Shown piece after piece: positions 17,807 through 23,418 of a DNA stretch of 23,418 nucleotides. Under the pieces are notes generated by a model. The model saw only the letters and a program-made list of their open reading frames with translations. It had not been told where the DNA came from and did no database searches. A program made the position numbers and the translations under genes. The stretch lies in assembly GCA_003194525.1 (NCBI GenBank), contig NBIV01000767.1, positions 1 through 23,418 of the forward strand. Direction: 5' to 3'. Origin of the DNA: Gracilariopsis chorda. Taxonomy: Eukaryota; Rhodophyta; Florideophyceae; Gracilariales; Gracilariaceae. Position 1 is the first letter of the stretch; every line of letters starts with the position of its first letter.

Positions 17807-17954
17807 TAGAGTATGTGGAGCCGTAAGGGTTTTGTTTAGGTTCCTCAATTGACTGCAGTGCCAGCCAATGGTGAGAAAGCGCGACACGTTGCTTTGTGTA
17901 ACTGGGTGGCACTGCAGTCATTATGAGAGTGCCAGCCAGTAAGCAGCAAGTTTT

Positions 17955-17976
17955 GCTGCTGCTGCTGCTGCTGCTG
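17955..17976. repeat. (CTG)7 microsatellite
   Basis: A pure GCT/CTG run within the left inner foldback arm. It is mirrored by a CAG run at 18248-18267 in the right arm. Each sits next to TTTAAATGG or CCATTTAAA and the GGAGGCGTTGCGC hairpin, so the triplet tract is part of the repeat unit. Confidence 0.9.
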
Positions 17977-18589
17977 AATTCTTTAAATGGTAGGGAGGCA
18001 TTGCGCCAAATGGGCGTTTTGCATGCGCAAACGGGGGCGTGCAAAGCGAATTTGTGGCGCAACGCCTCCCGTCAATCTACAACACCCCCATCATACATGA
18101 GCAAATCATTAAGAGTGGGGTTGTTGAGATGAGGGGGGTGTTCTTGATTGAATGGAGGCGTTGCGCGACAAAATCGTCTTGCACGCCCCCGTTTGCGCAT
18201 GCAAAACGCCCATTTGGCGCAACGCCTCCCTACCATTTAAAAAACTTCAGCAGCAGCAGCAGCAGCAAAGCTTCCTGCTTACTGGCTGGCACTCCCAGAA
18301 TGACTGCAACGCCAGCCAATTACACAAAGCACCATTTCGCGCTTTCTCATCATTGGCTGGCACTGCAGTCAATTTAGGCACCTAACAAAAACCCTTACGG
18401 CTCCACATATTCTAGGCGCCGGGGCGCCCAGTGGTTCTACGAGTGTTATTGCAAGCACAAGCGAGCAAAGTGCTCGGAGAGCCTCCAAATGCTACTAAAT
18501 AAACAAATCTACAAAAACAACGCGGCGCGCAGCGCTGCCCACGGCCGAAGGTCGTTTCCACTTGTCTCAACACCCCCCGTACTATAATG

Positions 18590-18770
18590 ATTTACACATG
18601 TATGAGGGGGTTGTTGTTGATTGACGGGAGGCGTTGCGCCAATAAACACGCGGGCACGCCCCCGTACCCACGTGCAAAAACCTCTCTTGGCGCAACGCCT
18701 CCCTTCCATTTAAAAAATTCAACACCAGCAGCAGCAGCAGCAGCAGCAGCAGTAGCAGCAGCAAAGCTCA
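18590..18770 (+). repeat. Third copy of the CAG-linked palindromic repeat
   Basis: The copy contains GAGGGGGTTGTTGTTGATTGA, the hairpin arm GGGAGGCGTTGCGCCA (18626-18641), the reverse arm TGGCGCAACGCCTCCC (18688-18703), CCATTTAAAAAATTCA and an interrupted CAG run (18726-18763). The same order occurs at about 18118-18268 and, inverted, at about 17955-18118. The internal sequence between the hairpin arms differs between copies (ACACGCGGGCACGCCCCCGT here), while the arms are conserved. Confidence 0.8.
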
Positions 18771-18812
18771 GAGCTTATTGGCTGCTGCTGCATGTTGACT
18801 GCCGCTGCTGTT

Positions 18813-18875
18813 CAGTGGCTAGCACTGCAGTATCAGTGGCTGGCACTACAGTATCAGTGGCTGGCACTACAGTAA
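18813..18875 (+). repeat. Three 21-bp tandem repeats
   Basis: CAGTGGCTRGCACTRCAGTAT occurs three times in a row (18813, 18834, 18855), with one or two changes per copy. The GGCTGGCACTGCAGT phrase also appears in both inner foldback arms (near 17,860-17,930 and 18,295-18,370), so this tract belongs to the same repeat family. Confidence 0.85.
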
Positions 18876-18929
18876 ATGACTGCAGTGCCAGCTACTCAGC
18901 AGTACCTGGCTTGCACGACACGTGGCTGC

Positions 18930-18997
18930 CTTTTTGCACTGCGCCAGTGCAGCACAATGCACAGAGCATATATACTGCACTGGCGCAGTGCAAAAAG
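18930..18997. repeat. Perfect 23-bp inverted repeat with 22-nt loop
   Basis: CTTTTTGCACTGCGCCAGTG(CAG) at 18930-18952 is the exact reverse complement of 18975-18997. The loop contains CATATATA. If transcribed it would form a long perfect hairpin. It lies outside the foldback and is not explained by any gene. Confidence 0.9.
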
Positions 18998-19139
18998 CAT
19001 CTCGCTTGCTGACCCTAACCACTATTTTCACCTCCCATTTCAGGCTGGCCAATTGCGCAGTGTCGTAACCTTTTGCTACTTTGGGCACTGTTTGCTGGCC
19101 TGGGACCTAGGCAAGGCCGAGTTCGTGTGCAGGTCGCCA

Positions 19140-19654
19140 CAAGAGTAACCCACTAAGTACCACGGATCTGGGAAAGGTCAAGTAGTCCTCTGTGATATAC
19201 TGGTCGTTTGACGGCGATCAGGAAGTCTGAGGGTTTCCCGGACCTAATACGAGCTTGCTGTGCAGGGTCTAGGGCGGCCGCCGTGTCGTACCTCTTGGGG
19301 GCGGAAAGCACACTTCGGTGTGTGAGTAAAGGCAGACCAATCCTTACAACCGGGCGCGGGTTAAACATCAAACTGCTTGAAAACCGGCTGGGCACACTCA
19401 GCCCGTCATTTATCCAACAGGAGTGTGTCGAGAGACCCTGTGCTGCGCACGACTGCATCGGGTAAATATAAGCCTTGCAGCAATTTCTTTTAATTGCTGC
19501 ATGCGACAAGGCCCAGTGGGTGCAAAGCAACAAACTGCAACCATTTTTTCACACTCAACGTTTTGATATATTGGAAATTATTCTGGAACTCTGGCAAAAT
19601 GTTTTACCGGTTTAAAAATATAGAATTGTTTTTTTCTTTTTTTGGTAAATTGAA
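19140..19654. other. Hairpin-rich non-coding stretch before the Helitron frames
   Basis: I see no supported protein gene. Several stable stems lie close together: CACAC-TTCG-GTGTG (UUCG tetraloop, 19311-19324), GGCTG...CAGCC (about 19386-19404), the NotI-like palindrome GGCGGCCGCC (19273-19282), and GCAGCAAT...ATTGCTGC (19477-19500) enclosed by GCCTTG...CAAGGC (19473-19512). This could be a structured RNA, a transposon end or a promoter region. A minus-strand frame at 19153-19533 is open for 126 codons but has no recognisable motif. Confidence 0.35.
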
Positions 19655-20918
19655 ATGACGCGAGGAGTTCCACGTCCAAACTCTGGGGGGCAGACCGAAC
19701 TCTTGAGGTGCTCGAAGAAATTCTGCAGGAGCCAGAGCGAATTCTGGAGGTGCACGAGCCAGTTCTGGAGGTGCTCGAGCCAATTCTGGAGGTGCACGAG
19801 CCAATTCTGGAGGTGCACGAGCCAATTCTGGAGGTGCAAGAGCCAATACCAGGGGTGCTCGAGCCAATGCCGGAGGTGCCAGAGATAACTCTGGAGGTGC
19901 CAGAGATAACTCTGGAGGTGCCAGAGCCAATTCCGGAAGCGCCAGACAGAATGCTGGAGGTGCTCGAGCAAACGCTGGAGGCGCCAGAGCCAACTCAGGA
20001 GGGGCCAGAGCCAATTCCGGTGGTGCCAGAGCCAATACGGGAGGGGCCAGAGTGAACTCAGGCGGCGCAAGGCCAGGAGCTGGACGACCTCGACGATTAC
20101 CAGTTCCTCCCGCTCCAGATGACATGCCGGTAAATGAGAGCGGAGCGCACGTGCAAGGACCCATTGTTACAGCCATGGAAGAGGATGAAATTACTCCTGC
20201 ACCTACTTCGGTTGCAGCTGCAGATAGCACAAGCGCCGCTGGAGCCAGTGGGTCCGTTGCCATAGGTTTACCAACTTCGTGCCCAATTCCTGGGTTTCTG
20301 GATATTGTGAGAGGATTTCCAAGTCACATTCCACCGCCTCCGATGCCTCCCCCTCTCCCACCGATGCCTGCAGAACAGATGCCTGTGGCGATGGAAGTGG
20401 AAGAGGATGAGATCATCCCTGCTCCTTCACAGCCACCGCTGTCACCACCGCCGCCACAGCAGCCTGCGCTGCCACAAGCTGAACAGGAAGAACAACAGAT
20501 GCCCATTCCGATGGAGGTGGAAGAGGGTGAGCTCACACCGGCTCCCTCACACCAGCCGCAGCATCAGCCACAGCAGAAGCATGATACGACGATCATGCAG
20601 TGTGCTGGATGTCCGGATCGAGGACTGTATCGCGTGTACTATGCGTGGGATACCGTGGCAGATGAAGCTTGGAATGATCCAGCCATTCGTGCAAGCATTC
20701 CAGAATTTGAGACGCTTTCCACTGCGGGTCAAAGGCGATGCGGAAGATGCGGCGAGCACGCACACACGCTCTCCTCCTGCACGTACCCGGACTGGACATT
20801 GAGAATTCATAGCTGCAAGTTCTGCGGATGCGTTTTTGCTTGGCAAAGAGACCAATGGAGTGTGCTGTGGAATGAAAAGAATGTCAGGATGGGGCGTCAC
20901 GTTCCGCAGAAGGCATAG
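19655..20918 (+). pseudogene. Helitron-associated first frame: heptad-repeat N-terminus plus CCHC zinc knuckle
   Basis: ATG 19655 gives MTRGVPRPNSGG. The G6 run at 19685-19690 then throws the frame, and TGA 19704-19706 stands where GGA (Gly) is expected. The frame is open from 19707 to 20918. It contains about 17 heptads of the type NSGGARA leading into GGARPGAGRPRR, an AT-hook-like basic motif. Next is a Pro/Glu-rich linker with repeated MEVEEDEI and MEVEEGEL phrases. The C-terminus has MQCAGC and CGRCGEHAHTLSSC, an exact C-x2-C-x4-H-x4-C zinc knuckle (about 20,740-20,783), then CKFCGC. It lies directly upstream of the Rep sequence on the same strand, so it is probably a nucleic-acid-binding partner or the N-terminus of the Helitron protein. 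It is inactive as it stands. Confidence 0.6.
19707..20075 (+). repeat. 21-bp tandem repeat array (about 17 units) encoding NSGGARA
   Basis: Units resemble GCCAATTCTGGAGGTGCACGA with scattered substitutions. Because 21 is divisible by 3, three frames repeat heptads: NSGGARA (the frame that continues into the zinc-knuckle protein), a shadow EPILEVH-type frame on the same strand, and antisense Leu/Trp- or Ala/Pro-rich frames. Only the first connects to recognisable protein sequence. Confidence 0.9.
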
Positions 20919-20949
20919 CAGCGAGTTGGTTTGCAGTCTTTATAGCCTG

Positions 20950-22590
20950 AGAGCCTTTCACAGCCATTTCCTTAACTTGAATACGCTCTTTGCGACGACG
21001 CAAGCGTTCATGGACATGTCGTATGTGACGGGAGGCGGTCCCTCCTTTCTCAGACTTGAGGGCAACGCAGCTCTCGCTCTGCCCACGCAGAACCAAAACA
21101 ACACGCGCTACAGCTTTCTATTGGGTACCGCTCCGCCTTCCTTGGATCCATCTCACTATGCGCATGCCAATCTGCGTGCGTTCATTTAGGACATCAACGT
21201 AAGAGACATCGTACCCAAGTTGTACGATGTGAGCCAGCCGAAGCCAGACGTGGTGCGCGAACGTTACCGATCCTTGCTTAGCACGCAACAGCAACAACAA
21301 CAACAAAAATGCGGAGACTGTCGTGGATATCAGCGTGCAAGCAGCAGAACAAGGAGTAGTTGTACGTGGATACGAAGGAAGCCAAAGTGCTAGAGTTAGT
21401 ACTCCTCATGCAGGGGGTGGCCATCTCCCTGAAGATGTTCCCGGTGGAGGTCCAACCATGATGAGAACGCTCGAGGTTGATCCGACTGGCCTGTACCGAG
21501 TGGAGTCCCAGGTACCGCGCTTGGTAGAAGGAACCGCAACCGAAGAGCACGCTGCAATGACTACTGCTGCTGCTGCTGGAACATGGGCGACTGCGAATGC
21601 CCCAAACAATGCGCAAGTGCGGTACCGACTTCTAAAACCGGCATCCAAACTTGCAGAGAAGGGCACTTTCCCTCTTCTCTACCCGTACGGGGATTAGCAC
21701 GAACCCTTTGACATCGGCCTGTTTCTGGATGCAAGGAACTCCACGCAGCAAAGCTCAGGTCTCAGCGTCAACGAGTGGAAGCTACGAAAGCTCACCTGGG
21801 CTGAGAACGCGAAGCGACGTCTGTACTCAGACAATATCCTTCTGAACAGTGGACCGTTGATGCAGATGTGGATGCTTCGCACCCACACAAACATTGAGGA
21901 CATGCGACTGCGTTTCCTCGAAAGAGAACAACGGGCACGCACTGTACAAGAGCAAGAAATGCAGCAAGCACAACAGCAAACCGGTCACGTGCCACAATCC
22001 CAGTTCGTGCTAATGGGACGCATCTTTCTGCCCGATGACTCGGTCAACTCAGCAGCATACTGGAAGAACAAGCGCATGGATGTACAGGCGATCGTGGCGC
22101 GGAGAGGACCGCCTTCTCTGTTCATTACAATCACCATGAACATCTGGCGAGAGGACATCCAGCGTCTTGGGATGGACACCACCAATCGTGGCGCATTTTA
22201 CGGCACAAAGTAACCGCCGTCGACCGTTTGACCGACCGGATCTGATTGCAAGGGTGTACAACCAGTACGCAAACGACTTCATGAAGGATTTGGAGAAGAA
22301 CTCGGAGCAGATCTTTGGATTGAAGTTCCTGGGGCTTGCATCAAAGCTCGAGTTTCAAGAGCGCAATGTGCCTCATCACCACATGCTCGTGTGGCTCGAA
22401 GGAGGCGTGATTGAAGACGTTGATGTGATCGACGAGCTCTTTCGTGCAGAACTTCCCCTTCCAGGCGAAGACGACGCGTTGCATGCTCTCATTCGTTCCA
22501 TGCACAGGCACCGCCACTCCACCTATTGCCAGAATCGCGCTGGGCGGTGCAAGTTTGGATACGAAACACAATATCCAACAACGCTCCATT
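20950..22590 (+). pseudogene. Helitron Rep (HUH) region, degraded
   Basis: Fragments in successive frames give the order of a Helitron-like N-terminal/Rep protein: SFLRLEGNAALALPTQ and YSFLLGTAPPSLDPSHYAHA; KGTFPLLYPYGD, then HEPFDIGLFLDARN; GPPSLFITITMNIWREDI (22,110-22,150); RPDLIARVYNQYANDF; and ERNVPHHHMLVWLEGG (about 22,360-22,400), which holds the HUH metal-binding His pair. YCQNRAGRCKFGYE then carries the Cys pattern that follows in this family. There are TAG stops at 21187-21189 and 21696-21698 in otherwise continuous coding, and frameshifts near 21,310 and 22,205. It is a dead copy. Rep would cleave and join single DNA strands in rolling-circle transposition. Confidence 0.75.
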
Positions 22591-23358
22591 ACCACTCAGA
22601 TCTACCAGTGGCATGCAAACCGCTTACCAATTCTTGTGGAAGTGGCTCACAACACGACGCAAGGAGGATGTGGATCTCAGCAAAATGCTCATTGCCTCCA
22701 CAAACCAGTTGGTCGACGAACACAATGCAGCAGCGCTAGATCTATTTACTGGTGAGCGCTTCACTCTTCCGTCAGCTACGACGGTACAACCTGATCGTGG
22801 ACAGAATCCAGAGTCTGACTTCGCCAGTTCTATCGTCCCGAGTTTGCATATCAGTATGCGCCTACTGGAGTACCGCCTCATAACTTGGACTTGAAAGATC
22901 GGTGTGACAGTTATGGTCATTCGGAACGTGCTGCATCCCGCTGTGGTCAACGGAAAGCTGTTCGTAGTCGTGCGTGTCGATCAGTTTACGATGCAGGTGG
23001 CTCGATTCGACGAGAACGGACAGGTGCTGGAACGACAGCTCCTGCATCGTATCGACTTCGAGTTTTCTTTCGCAGACATTCGCATGATTCTAAGGCAGTT
23101 CCCCATTCGTCTTGCGTTTGCAGCTACCGTTCACAAAGGACAGGGAAAAACCTTGGACGGTTTGGTTGTGGATGTACGATCCAACTTCTTTGGCGCCGGT
23201 CAGTTGTATGTCGCATTGTCGCGCGTTCGATGTGCAACTCCTGCATAAACCCGCAGCTTATATCCACAAATGCGCACACAATTCATCCCATGCCTGTGGT
23301 CATCGCCAACCCATTGCTGCCTGAAGCCATTCAGTTCTGCATCCCTCCACAACCATAA
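22591..23358 (+). pseudogene. Helitron Pif1-type helicase, C-terminal remnant
   Basis: Shortly after the Rep Cys motif the sequence passes directly to the end of the helicase: [30 protein letters not shown] (about 22,870-22,893), [11 protein letters not shown]...[30 protein letters not shown] and [15 protein letters not shown]. These are the UvrD/Pif1 C-terminal helicase motifs V-VI. The Walker A and B motifs that should stand before them are absent, so an internal deletion has fused Rep to the helicase tail. The frame changes near 22,815 and 22,894; the tail may end at 23358 (VVIANPLLPEAIQF...). No 3' hairpin plus CTRR terminus is seen before the window ends. Confidence 0.75.
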
Positions 23359-23418
23359 TCATATTTCTTGCGTTCTTCATTCATTGAATCAAACTACTTG
23401 CTTTTCTGCTTTTGCTTT

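Larger units (their letters stand above)
17284..18565. mobile_element. 1.28-kb foldback (long inverted-repeat) element
   Basis: The outer arms 17284-17437 and 18410-18565 are reverse complements with few differences. Both carry ACAAGTGGAAACG, CTTCGGCCGTGGGC, a GCGCGCCGCGTT block, GGAGGCTCTCCGAGCACTTT and a GGCGCC-rich inner end. The inner arms about 17812-18078 and 18145-18409 continue the match (TATGTGGAGCCGTAAGGGTTTTG; CAGTGCCAGCCA; CTG/CAG tracts; the GGAGGCGTTGCGC hairpin). A short loop of about 65 bp is itself partly dyad (CAACACCCCC...GGGGTTGTTG). Only the left arm carries the extra 369 bp described separately. No transposase is encoded, so the element is non-autonomous or a head-to-head duplication of one half-unit. 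Confidence 0.85.

Noticed and set aside
18039..18709. Short frames such as poly-Gln and RPWAALRAALFL peptides in the foldback
   Set aside because: They occur in inverted repeat arms on both strands and contain CAG tracts; there is no sign of selection for protein.
17955..18770. CRISPR-like array
   Set aside because: There are only three copies, in mixed orientation, with palindromic units and microsatellites rather than regular spacers.
19215..19240. RNase P/MRP-like GGAAGTCTG motif
   Set aside because: It resembles part of a conserved core, but I could not find the partner core elements downstream.
19604..20263. Antisense Ala/Pro/Leu-rich 219-codon frame over the heptad array
   Set aside because: The length is a by-product of a 21-bp repeat free of stops. 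The opposite strand connects to a zinc-knuckle protein.
20950..21720. TAG reassigned to glutamine (alternative genetic code)
   Set aside because: The intact methyltransferase-SET gene ends with TAG after a complete SET domain, and the Helitron carries frameshifts as well, so decay explains the TAGs.

Overview
The window looks like nuclear DNA of an intron-poor eukaryote with about 50% GC. Three long genes between 8.5 and 16.5 kb have no introns. They are surrounded by eukaryotic transposon material: a KDZ/Plavaka-like transposase, a Helitron, MITEs, a foldback element and CAG microsatellites. A red alga or another transposon-rich alga would fit, but that is a guess from gene content. I found no rRNA, tRNA or CRISPR array.

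Region 1 (1-7.9 kb) holds four genes. Gene A (acidic/coiled coil), gene B (zinc-ligand-like plus multi-pass membrane protein) and gene D (about 1,340 codons) are on the minus strand. Gene C, a small intact gene, is on the plus strand. Gene D has a basic N-terminus, a ParB-like domain with a DGYHR motif, and a C-terminal double-stranded beta-helix resembling 2-oxoglutarate/Fe(II) oxygenases. A, B and D are each broken into frames by small indels, often at short homopolymers, with almost no nonsense codons. They are therefore either very young pseudogenes or intact genes with assembly indels.

Region 2 (7.85-8.17 kb) has two almost identical perfect palindromes (84 and 76 bp). They flank a 139-bp MITE that has its own terminal inverted repeats and target-site duplication. 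This cruciform-prone island lies between the divergent gene D and the methyltransferase-SET gene.

Region 3 (8.5-16.5 kb) encodes an intact 1,060-aa fusion of a beta-class DNA amino-methyltransferase (DPPY, then the FAG motif) with a C-terminal SET domain. Next comes a 702-aa basic/coiled-coil protein of unknown family. A KDZ/Plavaka-like transposase on the opposite strand overlaps the end of that gene. The fusion could write DNA and protein methyl marks, and the divergent gene D carries a possible oxygenase. Together they form a candidate transposon-borne chromatin-modification module, which is the most interesting thing here.

Region 4 (16.5-19.6 kb) is non-coding and repetitive. It holds a 1.28-kb foldback inverted repeat interrupted on one arm by a 369-bp MITE, with the empty site preserved on the other arm. 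It also holds three copies of a CAG-linked palindromic repeat, a perfect 23-bp stem, and a hairpin-rich stretch.

Region 5 (19.65-23.4 kb) is a degraded, internally deleted Helitron. It has a first frame with heptad repeats and a CCHC zinc knuckle, then Rep (HUH) sequence, then the C-terminal end of the Pif1-type helicase.
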